Assembly: GCA_963575745.1 (NCBI GenBank)
Contig: CAUYUJ010005651.1
Span: 1-59,734 of the forward strand
Direction of reading: 5' to 3'
Length of the DNA: 59,734 nucleotides
Source of the DNA: Prorocentrum cordatum
Lineage: Eukaryota > Sar > Dinophyceae > Prorocentrales > Prorocentraceae
Part shown: piece after piece, positions 29,680 through 38,646 of the stretch
Layout: the number at the start of each line of letters is the position of its first letter
How positions within the stretch are numbered: position 1 is the stretch's first letter
Notes under the pieces: generated by a model
What the model was told of the DNA's origin: nothing
Seen by the model: only the letters and a program-made list of their open reading frames with translations
Databases searched by the model: none
Made by a program: the position numbers and the translations under genes

Positions 29680-29845
29680 GACCGTGCGGTGACCTCGAAA
29701 TCCCACGAGACCTCACCGCACGGTCCGACACCGCACGGTCTTGGGAACCCGGAGGCCCCTGTCGCCCGAGACGTCCTCGGAGAACGGCCCGAGTCCCAAA
29801 GCCGTGCGGTGACCCCGAATCCCCACCGAGTCACCGCACGGCGTG
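29680..29845. repeat. Two GCGGTGA/TCACCGC hairpins
   Basis: Hairpin 1 uses GACCGTGCGGTGA (about 29681) and TCACCGCACGGTC (about 29715), a perfect 13-base stem. Hairpin 2 uses GCCGTGCGGTGAC (about 29802) and GTCACCGCACGGC (about 29829), also 13 bases. The stems share the CCGTGCGGTGA core, so they are related copies. Confidence 0.8.
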
Positions 29846-30189
29846 GTCACCACCCCGTCTGGGGACCCCCGACAATCTCGGGGTCGGCGTGTGGGAATGC
29901 CGGGACGGTCGGCCCCTGCTCCACTCCGGGTGCTATCGGGAGCACGGCCCCCCCCGGCCGAGCGGCCCCGGCCCTGAGCATCGCTGCACCGATCCCCCTC
30001 CCCCGCGGCGCGGCCTGGGCCCCTCGCTGGCCGATCCCCCACCCCCCCGGGCAGGGGGGGTCTGGGTCGTGCTCTTCGGGCTCCGACGAGGGGTGCACCC
30101 CCCACTGGGGTGGTACTTTGGCGGGGGCCTCGAAGGGGATGGAGATGGGGATGGGGATCGGTTATACGCCCAGACATGCGACGTCCTGA

Positions 30190-30360
30190 GTTTCCCACGA
30201 CGGCGTCCCCTGGAAGTCCCGACCCCGTCCCCGGGACCGGTCTTTCATCCTGAGTCGATTTTGGACGGTCTCAGGGGACCGGCGAGGGCCCCCGAGGGTC
30301 GAAACTAGTGAAAAACCTCCCGTCCTGATTCTCTTTTACGACGCGAGCACGTCTGGGAAC
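30190..30360 (+). repeat. Four-copy dispersed repeat, copy 4
   Basis: CCGTCCCCGGGACCGGTC, TTTCATCCTGAGTCGATTTT, GGACCGGCGAGGGCCCC and CCTCCCGTCCTGATTC, then TTTTACGACGCGAG. Same order and strand as the other three copies. Confidence 0.75.
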
Positions 30361-30719
30361 GATACCGAGACCCAGCCGGGGAAGGGCGGCGCGCGCCCCG
30401 CGCGCCTCCCGCTCGGCCTCCTGCGGTTCCAGCCGCACGCCGGGCAGCCAGCGCTGCAGGGCCGCAGCCCCGCCCTCGGGCGCCGCCGCCGCCGCCGCCA
30501 GCGGCCTCGGCGTCGCCGTCGCCGCGGTCGTCGAGGTCGTGGGAAGTTGCGAGGGGCCCTGGTGCGGGCACACAGGTCAAGAGACACGAGTCCCAGGATG
30601 CCCCTGGTCTTCCAATATCTTCTGGGTGTTCGTCCGTTCCCCCCCCCACTTCCCACATGTTTTCCCATGACTTCCTGGGGGTCGACGATTCATTGTCTGT
30701 GTTTTTTGTCCACTCCTGA

Positions 30720-31110
30720 GAGTGGTCATGGGCGTGGGCGTGGTCGTGGTCGTGGTCGTGGTCGTCGCCGCTGCCGCTGGCGTCGTCGTCGTCGCTGGTG
30801 CCGCCGTCGCCAGCGGTGGCGGCGTCGCTGTTACGGTGTCGACGTTGTCGTCATCGCCGTCGTCGTCGTCGGCGTCGCTCTCGTCGTCGTCGTCGCCGCC
30901 GCCGCCACCGTCGTCGTCGTCGTCGGCGGCGTCGTCGTCGTCGGCGTCGTCGGCTTCGCCGCCGCTGGTGTCGTCAACGTCGTCGTCGTCGTCGTCGCTC
31001 TGGTCTGGGTGGTCGAGGTCGTCGCCGTGGGCACGGTTGTGGTCGTTGCCGCCGTCCACCTCTCAATCCTCCTGCTCCGCGTCATCGTCCTCCTCCTCCT
31101 TTTCTTTCTC
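30720..31110. repeat. GTC/CGT-type triplet repeat
   Basis: Begins with GGGCGTGGTCGTGGTCGTGG and degenerates into TCG/CGC triplets to about 31110. Frames on both strands are open because of the composition. Confidence 0.85.
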
Positions 31111-31229
31111 CAGTGGTAACAACCATGTGCGTGTCTCTCGAAGTTCCTTCTTCCCCTCGTCCTCCTCTCACCTCCCCTCCCCATTCCCCCTCCTCTCCCT
31201 CCTCCCTCTGCTCTTCACCCTACAGCCCT

Positions 31230-31590
31230 ACAGCTTCTTCATACCCTCCCTCCCTCCCTCCCTCCCTCCCTCCTCCTGGCCCTCCTCCTGGCCCTCCTCC
31301 TGCGCTGCTGGCTTCTCACTCCTCCGCCCTCCTCCTGCGCCTCTCCTCCTCCTCGCCCCTGCGCCGACGAGCTCCCCGGGGACAGCCGACGGGCCTGCAG
31401 GGGCCCCACTGGCGCGGAGGAGGGAGACACGGAGGGAGGGAGGGAGGGCGGGGGGAACTTGATTTCCGGGGATGGACAAAAGGACCCTTTGGAGGAGGAG
31501 GAGGAGGAGGTGGAGACGGAGGAGGAGGATCGAGGAGGATCGAGGAGGAGGAGGAGGAGTAGGAGGAGGAGTAGGAGCAAAACTCCATCT
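31230..31590. repeat. CCCT, GGGA and GGA simple repeats
   Basis: CTCCCTCCCTCC at 31239-31275, the complementary GGAGGGAGGGAGGG at 31430-31450, and a GGA/GAGGAT triplet tract at 31490-31575. The first two are inverted relative to each other, about 170 bases apart, and could form a long stem. Confidence 0.8.
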
Positions 31591-31850
31591 GGGGAAAGCA
31601 ACTCCGGGGGGCCAGACCCGGGGCTGGACCCGGCGGGCGCAGGCCTGCAAAAGAAGTGCGGCCGCGACGCCCTCTCGAGGACGGCACGAGCGCCCCGCGC
31701 AGGCAGCCGCTGCAGGGCGCGGGCTCCACCAAAGCCTCCACGGCTTCCTCGGGCTGCACCCCTGCGGAACGCGGGGGCTCGGAGCCGAGCGACCCCCCCC
31801 CCGCCGTGACAAAAACTGCAGCGCCGGGACCTCAGGGAAAGCCGAGGCTT

Positions 31851-31975
31851 AGGTCGGGCATGTCCCCCTACAGGCAGATTTTGGACGAAAAAAATACCCC
31901 CAAAACATACCCCAAAATGATCAAAAATAGTCAAAACATCGCCCCCCGACAATTTTTAACTACTCAACGCCATGG
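31851..31975. mobile_element. Stowaway-like MITE, copy 2 (right end truncated)
   Basis: Starts TTA|GGTCGGGCATGTCCCCCTAC and continues like 17949-18106 (GGACGAAAAA, CAAAATAGTCA, CCCCCGAC, then AACTACTCAA). The right inverted repeat is missing, so the copy is truncated near 31975. Confidence 0.7.
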
Positions 31976-32209
31976 GCCGCGGCGCGCGGCGGGAAGCCCT
32001 CCCGCCGGGAGGCCACGGCTGGCCGCGGCCGCAGCGGGCGCGCCAATTGAGGCGCCGCTCCGCCGAGGCGCGGCCGCCGCGCCCCACAGCGAGGCGCGGC
32101 CGCGTCCGCGCCCCGCCGAGGGCGCGCCGAGGAGCCCTGCCGCAGAGGCGGCAGGCAGCCTCGGCCGGGCCCAACGGACCTCGCAGGCCCCGCGCGGCAG
32201 GGCGCAGTT

Positions 32210-32640
32210 CCTCCTCCTCCTCCTCCTCCTCCTCCTCCTCCTCCTCCTCCTCCTCCTCCTCCCCCTCCTTCGACTACTCCTCCTCCTCCTCCACCTCCAC
32301 CTCCTCCTCCTCCTCCTCCTCCTCCTCCTCCTCCTCCTCCTCCTCCTCATCGTTCTCCTTCTCCCCCTCCTCCGACTACTCCCCCTCCTCCTCCACCTCC
32401 AATCCTCACCCCTCCTCCTCCTCCTCCTCCTCCTCCTCCTCCACCACCTCCTCCTCCTCCTCCGCCCCCGTCCCCCTCCTCCTCCTCCTCCTCCTCTCCT
32501 CCTCCTCCTCCTCCTCCTCCTAAACCCTCCTTCGACTACATCCTCCTCCTCCTACCTCCTCCTCCTCCTCCTCCTCCACCACCTCCCCTCCCCCTCCTCC
32601 TCCTCCCCTCCTCCTCCTCCTCCTCCTCTTCCTCCTCCTC
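32210..32640. repeat. CTC/CCT triplet microsatellite
   Basis: About 430 bases of CTC/CCT triplets with interruptions such as CGACTACTCC (32271 and 32373). It resembles the tract at 18253-18730. Confidence 0.95.
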
Positions 32641-32714
32641 TGGCGTGATTTGTTGCGCGATGCTGCATTGTTTTAGCTGGGACCGACCGTCCCGGCATTC
32701 CTATAGGCCTAGCA

Positions 32715-32870
32715 GGAAATGTTCTTAGAACCCGAACATGTTCTAGGAGCAAAAACAATCCTCTTAGAACATTCACCCGATGTGTTATAACAGGACAGCC
32801 TAAGCCAGGAATGTTCTGAGAACACTTCGCGCAAGCCACAAAAGGTTCACAGAACATCCTCTGGTGGACC
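32715..32870. repeat. GTTCT/AGAAC palindrome cluster 2
   Basis: ATGTTCTTAGAAC at about 32719, ACATGTTCTAGGAG, CTCTTAGAACATTC, ATGTTCTGAGAACAC and GTTCACAGAACATC. It has the same palindromic word family as 29490-29640. CCTAGCAGG occurs at both ends (about 32707 and 32868), so the cluster may be a small element with direct ends. Confidence 0.7.
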
Positions 32871-33460
32871 TAGCAGGCGAGCCAGGACGCTTCCGCCACT
32901 GCCTGAGTTTTGTTGGTGCAGCGTCGGATCTCAGGGCCTGTCCCGGCCCCTGTCGGCGACCTTCTGAACCCGGGTCAATCCAGACCCGGGTCAGCAGGAA
33001 ACTAACAACTGCAGTGCAGGACCAAAAAAACATGCAACGCAGGTCCTCGCAAACCCGGGTCAGCCAGCAGGCGCGGCCGCCCCGCGGCCACGAGCGGCTC
33101 GCGGACCCGGGTCGGCCAGAGGGGGTCCTCGCTGGATCCTGCAGGATCCGGCGCTCTGGCTGACCCCAGTCTGCGTCGACCCCCGCCTCGAGGCTCCCGA
33201 CCCTGGCGGGCGGAGGCGGACACGACGGCGGCCGCTCGATCCATCCTGGCCTCCGCGGGCCCTCGCCCGGCCTCGGGGCCGCCCGACCCAGAGGCGCCTC
33301 GGGACGGAGAGCCGCAGATGCTCCAAAGAGAAGCCACACGCGCTATACAACAACTGAGCGAACGAATCCTCCTCCTCGATCCTCCTCCTCGATCCTCCTC
33401 CTCGATCCTCCTCCTCGATCCTCCTCTTCGATCCTCCTCCTCCTCCTCTTTTTACATGGG
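32870..33460. other. Non-coding with small duplications
   Basis: Contains CAGACCCGGGTCAGCAGGA and AACCCGGGTCAGCCAGCAGG (about 32980 and 33050), both carrying the palindrome ACCCGGGT, and a 15-base repeat of CTCCTCCTCGATCCT at 33366-33440. No gene recognised. Confidence 0.5.
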
Positions 33461-34100
33461 GGCCTCCCATACCATCTTGCCGGCTCTTGCGATTCGACGC
33501 TCATCGGCGTCGAATCGACGCCCATCGACGCCAAATCGTCGACGTCATGGGAAGCGTCGATGCTGAGTCGTCGACGCTGCATCTCGGGCGGTCGACGTGA
33601 TGGGAAACTATCAGGACGTCGGGGTCGGGGGGCGGGGGGCGGGGGGGCGAAGCGCCGGCGCGGCGGGCGGCAGCAGGGGCGCGCAGCCGGAGTGTGCTCG
33701 TGTGTCGTGTGTTGTGTGTTGTGTGCTATGTTGTGTGCTGTGTGTTGTGTGTGTGTCAATGAGAATGGAGGGGGAGAAGGAGAACGGAGGAGGAGAAGGA
33801 GAATGGTCGAGCCTGTGGAGGCCTCCGAATATGGGGAGAAGGAGAACGGAGGAGGAGAAGGAGAAGGAGAAGGAGAAGGAGGAGGAAAGGATGAAGAACA
33901 GGAGGACGGAATGAGCAGCGAGGACAGTGACCACGGGGGGGCAGGAGGGGGACGAGAGCAGGGCGAGGGTTCGGCGGCAACTCATGGGAGCCTCCCATAC
34001 CATCTTGTCGGCTCTGGCGAATCGACGCTCAACGATGCAAAATCGCTGCAAATCGACGCGAACCGACGCAACATCGGCGCTATCTTAACGAGTCCCAGAC
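33455..34100. repeat. GAATCGACGC-type repeats and a duplicated CCTCCCATACCATCTTG segment
   Basis: GGGGGCCTCCCATACCATCT (33459) and GGGAGCCTCCCATACCATCT (33985) start two copies of a segment that then runs into scattered ATCGACGC words. GTGTGTTGTGTG repeats at 33705-33765 and GGAGAAGGAGAACGG repeats at 33775-33890 lie between them. The 467-codon plus frame across this region is compositional. Confidence 0.65.
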
Positions 34101-34299
34101 GCCAATCGACGCGAATCAACGCTGAATGCGGAATTATGAGGGTCGACCAGGCCCCCATGAATTTTGCTGCAGTGGAGGCTGGTCCGCAGTGGTGCGGGAA
34201 TGTCGTGCCTTCCATCGACACGAAACATCGAAGCCCAAGAAGCCCACGAGGCAAGCAGGGTGTTTCTTGGCATGGTGCTCCACTGTACCGAACGATTTG

Positions 34300-34506
34300 G
34301 ACGCCCGAAATGGGTACGGAAAAAATGGGTACAATGCCCAACAACAAATGCTGTCCCAAACCAACAGCGGCCGCTGTTGGGCAGGCTGCCTTCTGTCTCA
34401 AATGGACACAGGCCGCGGCGGCGCGGACAGCGACTCCTCTTCAAAATGAACAGGGACTGCTGTTGGGCATTGTACCCATTCTTTCCGTGCCAATCTCGTT
34501 CGTGCA
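34300..34506. mobile_element. Foldback MITE with GCGGCCGC palindrome, copy 1
   Basis: The left end TTGGACGCCCGAAATGGG, then TACGGAAAAAATGGGTACAA and TGCCCAACA, is the inverted complement of the right end TGTTGGGCATTGTACCC, then ATTCTTTCCGTGCC. The interior has CCAACAGCGGCCGCTGTTGG, a perfect 20-base palindrome. A diverged copy is at 52400-52612. No coding capacity. Confidence 0.8.
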
Positions 34507-34674
34507 GAAACGAGCAGGAGCAGGGGGGACGCGAGAACGGAGGAGGAGGGCCAGAGGCGGAGAGACCACGACCACGGAGGAGGGGGATGGGGCAGCAGCA
34601 GGGGGGGCGACGCGCACGGAGCAGCAGGGGCAGGGGGGGAGGAGGGGAAGGGGAGAAGGTCCTCCTTATCCCCC

Positions 34675-34805
34675 TGGTCCCTCCTCCTCCTCCTCCTCCA
34701 GCTCCAGCTCCTCCTCCTCCTCCTCCTCCTCCTCCTCCTCCTCCAGCTCCAGCTCCTCCTCCTCCTCCTCCTCCTCCTCCTCCTCCTCCTCCTCCTGTTC
34801 CTCCT
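34675..34805. repeat. CTC triplet microsatellite with CCAGCTCCAGCTC interruptions
   Basis: CTC/CCT triplets with two copies of CCTCCAGCTCCAGCTCCT, so the tract itself contains a longer duplication. Confidence 0.9.
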
Positions 34806-34999
34806 GTTTCTCCCGCTCCTCCGGGCAGCAGGGGCGGCAGCAAAAGCAGGGGCAGGGAGAGGATGCAGAGGGGGAGGAGCGCAGGAGGAGCGGCAGGAAG
34901 AGCCAGGATGTATCGCCACTGGGCAGCGCTTCGCCGATCCCGATCCCCAGCGGCGTGGCCTAGGCCCCCCACCCCTCGGGCCGATGTGCCCCCCTAGAT

Positions 35000-35160
35000 G
35001 GGATATATATATATATACATATATACACATATATATATTCATATATATATATATATAAATAAACAGTATATATATATGTATATTTATGAATATATATTTA
35101 CATATTTGTATAGATACATGCATATATATATATATATATGTTCATATATATATGTGCTCA
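35000..35160. repeat. AT-rich TATATA tract
   Basis: TATATATATA runs with ATATACATATATACAC-type variation, very AT-rich against a GC-rich background. A similar tract is at 51715-51880. Confidence 0.9.
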
Positions 35161-35194
35161 GCCCCACCCCAGCACCCCCCCCAGGGCCCGTCAT

Positions 35195-35700
35195 CCTCAT
35201 CATCATCCCCATCGCATTTCTCCTCATCCTCATCCGCATGATTCTGAGGATCAGGACGCGGAGGAGGATGATGATGTTGATGATGAAGATGATGATGAGG
35301 AGGAGGAGGAGGGCGGGGATGATGATAAGGCGGAGGGGGCGGATAATGTTGAGGATGCGGATGAGGATGAGGATGATGATGATGATGGTGATGACGAGGA
35401 GGAGGGGGATGATGATGATGATGATGATGACGATGACGATGATGATGATGATGATGATGATGGTGATGATGATGGTGGTGGTGATAATGATGATGATGCT
35501 GATGATGATGATGATGATGCGGAGAATGGCAATAATGATGCTGACGATGATGATGATGAGCAACATGAGAATGATGAGGTGGATGATGCGGAGGGGGATG
35601 ATGATGATGTGGATGATGAAGATAAGGAGGAAGGAGGAGGAGACGGAGGAGGATGCGGAGAAGGATGTGGAGGATTATGCGGAGGAGGAGGATGGGGGGG
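35195..35700. repeat. GAT triplet repeat, degenerate
   Basis: GATGATGAT with GAG, GGT and GAC variants for about 500 bases. On plus it reads as an Asp/Glu-rich or Met-rich chain and on minus as poly-His, Ser or Ile. Rejected as coding. Confidence 0.9.
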
Positions 35701-36230
35701 AGCTTATTCGCTGGTGGCGTCATTACCATTCGGCGAAGGGGCTTGTGTGTTTGATCTACGTTCGTGTGGCCACGTTTCGACACTAACCGTGGATAGTTTC
35801 TTGTCTCAGTTATCTTGCTCCTCTTCCTTCTCCTGGTCCCTCTTCCTCGCGTCTCTCCGCCTCATCTCTCGTCCTCATCTCTCCTCCTCCCTCCTCCACC
35901 TACTCTTCTGCCTGGTTCCCCCTCTATTCAGCCGACTCTTCTTCCTAGTCTCACTTGCTCTGCCTGCTTAGTGTCTCTTGTCCCTCCCCACTCGTTCTCC
36001 TCCTTTTCTCCGCCGCTCAGCCCCAGATGATAACTTCACGCGCTTCCTTCCCTAGATGAGGAGGGGCACTTGCAAGGGGGGCCAGTGCGGCGACATGACA
36101 ATAATGATAACAAGGGGGCGGGGGCCGAGGGTGATGGGGATGATCAGCAGATGCATAAGGACGATTACAGGACGATTACTAACCAGACAGCAAATCCCGC
36201 CGATATGCCGCTGGCGCATCTGGGGTTACC
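35700..36230. other. Pyrimidine-rich stretch and LINE 2 3' flank
   Basis: 35800-36050 is CT-rich (CTCCTCTTCC-type). 36050-36230 lies just downstream of the last LINE 2 stop (the element is on minus) and may be its 3' UTR. A small direct repeat, GGACGATTACAGGACGATTACT, is at 36158-36181. No gene. Confidence 0.45.
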
Positions 36231-37313
36231 TTAACCCTTGCGGCGCACTTCACGCTTTGGGCGCCTGGGGGCATTGGGGGTGCCATCGGGCCACACGGCA
36301 TCACCCCTCGATGAGGGGACCTCCCAACGCCGAATTTTTTTCAAGGCCTCTTGGCCTGCAGGGGTGGGGTGCCCTTTACACATGCCGACGAGGCCCGCCC
36401 CCAGTCTACCACCCGCGGGGGTCTTCGAGCCTAGGCGCCCACACCTCCAACAAAAAATCTGGCCATACAATATTGCTGCATTGCGCGACTCATGCACCGC
36501 CTTGTCCCCGATACTGCACCGAGGGGGGAGGCGCACAGGTAAACCTTGAGACTCTACTCTATGGTACTGGGGTCCTGGACATGCGCCACTGCGAAGCCAG
36601 TCCAACATAGAAAACTCCCCAGGGCCACTCTGGCAGTGGCAACACACCCAGGAGGGGCCGACCTTGGGGACCTGGTGCCCCGAAGACGCTTCAAGAGCCT
36701 TCCTTGCGCGCCAGGCAGCGGGCGGCACACGGCAGTCCTTACGCGGGCGGCTCTTACGCTCGTAGTCGGCACAAGCGGACGCCGCGTTGACCATAGCCAG
36801 CCTCATCTGGACCAACCACACTTTAAATTCAGCACGGGCTATATCTCTGACCTCTGGGTCAATTTCAGCTGAAACCTGCTCAACTCCTAGTTGGGCGAAT
36901 TTGTCGGCAAGGTCATTGCCTCGGGAGACACAGGGGGTCTGGACCAGGGAGGCTAGCGAAACTCTATCTAGGTGCGAATTGCACTTACTGAGCATCACTC
37001 GTCGACCTTGAGCTTCGGAGAAGACCCTCTTCCACCAACCTCTGAGTTCTCCCGAGGTGTCCGAGGAACCGTGCCATCCGTCGTAAACGATCTGGCTGTC
37101 CGTGTAGAACCAAAATGGAGGCGCGCGTCGCTGCTCGAAGCCGAGCCGCCCAGGAAGGCCAGCTTGCACTCGATGCGGTCCTCGAAGTTCACCGTGCCAT
37201 CGAACGCGACGGCCGGCCCGTCCCAATCGATGTAGTACAGCAGGCAAGGCGTGCCCCACGAAGGCGGAGGCGGTACGGAATTCCACGTGGATGGTAGTAG
37301 CCCTCTTAGCCAC
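36231..37313 (-). CDS. LINE 2 ORF2 part 5: RNase H end and C-terminal zinc fingers
   Basis: Useful coding starts near 37112 with FWFYTDSQIVYDGW (catalytic Asp of RNase H). SKCNSHLDR follows, and GNDLADKFAQLG at 36885-36925 holds the last Asp. The C-terminal third has CCHCQSGPGEFSMLDWLRSG at about 36645, then CWRCGRLGSKTPAGGRLG at about 36440 and CKGHPTPAG at about 36370. This is a paired Cys/His arrangement that recurs at the end of dinoflagellate LINE ORF2s and probably binds nucleic acid. The first 60 codons of this frame precede the frame change and are not meaningful. The frame ends at 36231 with a Lys/Arg-rich tail. Confidence 0.75.
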   Translation of the reverse strand: MAKRATTIHVEFRTASAFVGHALPAVLHRLGRAGRRVRWHGELRGPHRVQAGLPGRLGFEQRRAPPFWFYTDSQIVYDGWHGSSDTSGELRGWWKRVFSEAQGRRVMLSKCNSHLDRVSLASLVQTPCVSRGNDLADKFAQLGVEQVSAEIDPEVRDIARAEFKVWLVQMRLAMVNAASACADYERKSRPRKDCRVPPAAWRARKALEASSGHQVPKVGPSWVCCHCQSGPGEFSMLDWLRSGACPGPQYHRVESQGLPVRLPPRCSIGDKAVHESRNAAILYGQIFCWRCGRLGSKTPAGGRLGAGLVGMCKGHPTPAGQEALKKIRRWEVPSSRGDAVWPDGTPNAPRRPKREVRRKG

Positions 37314-38599
37314 AGCTCCAGGTTGGTCCCGTTAGTAATGTCTCGGACTGCTTCATCACATAGCTTGGCGCTCTGACGGATCCACGGGTGGTCCTGACCG
37401 CATGTGTGAGGGCAGCCCCAGACGCGGTGGGCCATCGTCTCTTTCTGGCCTGTCGCGCACCTGGTACATACTCCATCACACTCATAGCCTTCAGCACGGC
37501 AACGATCTTCGGTCCAAATGGTATTGCAAAAAAATGCTTCTAGCGCACCAGATTCACGATGTGACTCTGTACGTCTCATTCTCTGTAGGGTTCTGCTTGC
37601 TGTCGTGAGGTCTGGCGTAGAACTCCAGCCTCCTCCGTGGCGATCTCTGGCCGCCCGCTGCCACAGCTCCTTGATGCCGTCCGCCGTGATGATCGCCATG
37701 AGTTGGGTGGTGTCTTCATCTCCGAGTATGCAGTCTGACTGCTGAGATGGCGGCACTTTCCGACGGTCATTGTCTTCCTTTGGAGCTGGGACCTGACTTG
37801 GCACATAGTTTTCAACTTTGGTTCCAGCTCCTCTTTGCTTATTTGTGTAAGAACCCATTCCAGCCAGAAACTGCTGTCCATCTGTGTTGTCCTCCACGTC
37901 TTGGAAGGGGTCGTGGTCGCCGTCCATGATGGTCGCAGCCTGCTGTGGTTGGCCCTCTGGAAGTCGGTGGACTCTGCTACCTTGACCGTCCTGGCTACCG
38001 TCTGAAGGTGGCAGCTCACGGCTTGCATACATATTGTGCTGGTGCGGTTGCTGGGCCATCGTCCATTCATTTTCCTGCGCATCCGTCCACGTGTCTGGCT
38101 CAGGTAGCTGCCATCCTAGTTCTGAAAGTCCTTGGATAAGGGCCGCCATCGGCCCTGTCACCACGTTCCAACGTCCTCTAGGTCGTGCCCGCTGGAGTCG
38201 CTGTACGGCTGCATGCCAACCTCCTCGTAGTTTGTCATGGTAATCTGGCCACCGCTTCCAACGCTTAATCCATTCTGCAACTTGGCGGCGGAGCCCAACA
38301 GCTTTGGGGCCCCTCCCGAAGTAATGCAACAGCATCACCACGGATGTACTCCTGCCGCCTGTCGTGTACCCGAGCATGTCTGCTGCTTCAGCTCTTGCAC
38401 GTCGCACCGCTGTTGGAGACTGGCCTATTGCAGGGACGTCATATGCTGACTTAGCACGGACATTGACTAAGTTGAGCGTGGCCAGCTTCCGTCTACGCTT
38501 GCCCGCCCCTTTGAAAACCCTGGCTCGGCGTATTCGTGCTCTGGCCGCTTTGCGTCTCTCCGTTGCCGTCGTGGTGCGCCTCTTGCGCCCTCTCGCCAT
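36995..38599 (-). CDS. LINE 2 ORF2 part 4: post-RT region, zinc finger and RNase H start
   Basis: The frame opens just 48 bases after the RT frame stops, with a basic stretch (GRKRRTTTATERRKAARARI). It continues with a thumb or connection region (YTTGGRSTSVVMLLHYFG, then WIKRWKRWPDYHDKL). At about 37445-37480 it has CDGVCTRCATGQKETMAHRV, then WGCPH, a CxxC...H finger. The frame reaches DWDGPAVAFDGTVNF at about 37200, the probable first Asp of RNase H. From about 37150 the RNase H continues in the frame of the 36231-37313 piece. An unspliced frame or an ancestral ORF boundary could explain the gap at 38600-38647. Confidence 0.7.
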   Translation of the reverse strand: MARGRKRRTTTATERRKAARARIRRARVFKGAGKRRRKLATLNLVNVRAKSAYDVPAIGQSPTAVRRARAEAADMLGYTTGGRSTSVVMLLHYFGRGPKAVGLRRQVAEWIKRWKRWPDYHDKLRGGWHAAVQRLQRARPRGRWNVVTGPMAALIQGLSELGWQLPEPDTWTDAQENEWTMAQQPHQHNMYASRELPPSDGSQDGQGSRVHRLPEGQPQQAATIMDGDHDPFQDVEDNTDGQQFLAGMGSYTNKQRGAGTKVENYVPSQVPAPKEDNDRRKVPPSQQSDCILGDEDTTQLMAIITADGIKELWQRAARDRHGGGWSSTPDLTTASRTLQRMRRTESHRESGALEAFFCNTIWTEDRCRAEGYECDGVCTRCATGQKETMAHRVWGCPHTCGQDHPWIRQSAKLCDEAVRDITNGTNLELWLRGLLPSTWNSVPPPPSWGTPCLLYYIDWDGPAVAFDGTVNFEDRIECKLAFLGGSASSSDARLHFGSTRTARSFTTDGTVPRTPRENSEVGGRGSSPKLKVDE

Positions 38600-38646
38600 G
38601 TCGATGCCGAGGTCGCGTACGTACGAGGCTCCTTTGACTGTTGCCC

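Noticed and set aside
30770-31060. Acidic 160-codon minus frame
   Set aside because: Asp/Gly-rich because of TCG/GTC triplets.
33560-34963. 467-codon plus frame
   Set aside because: Crosses GTGTGT, GGAGAA and CTC repeats and a MITE. No recognisable protein segment.
35138-35971. Asp/Glu-rich 277-codon plus frame
   Set aside because: GAT repeat only.
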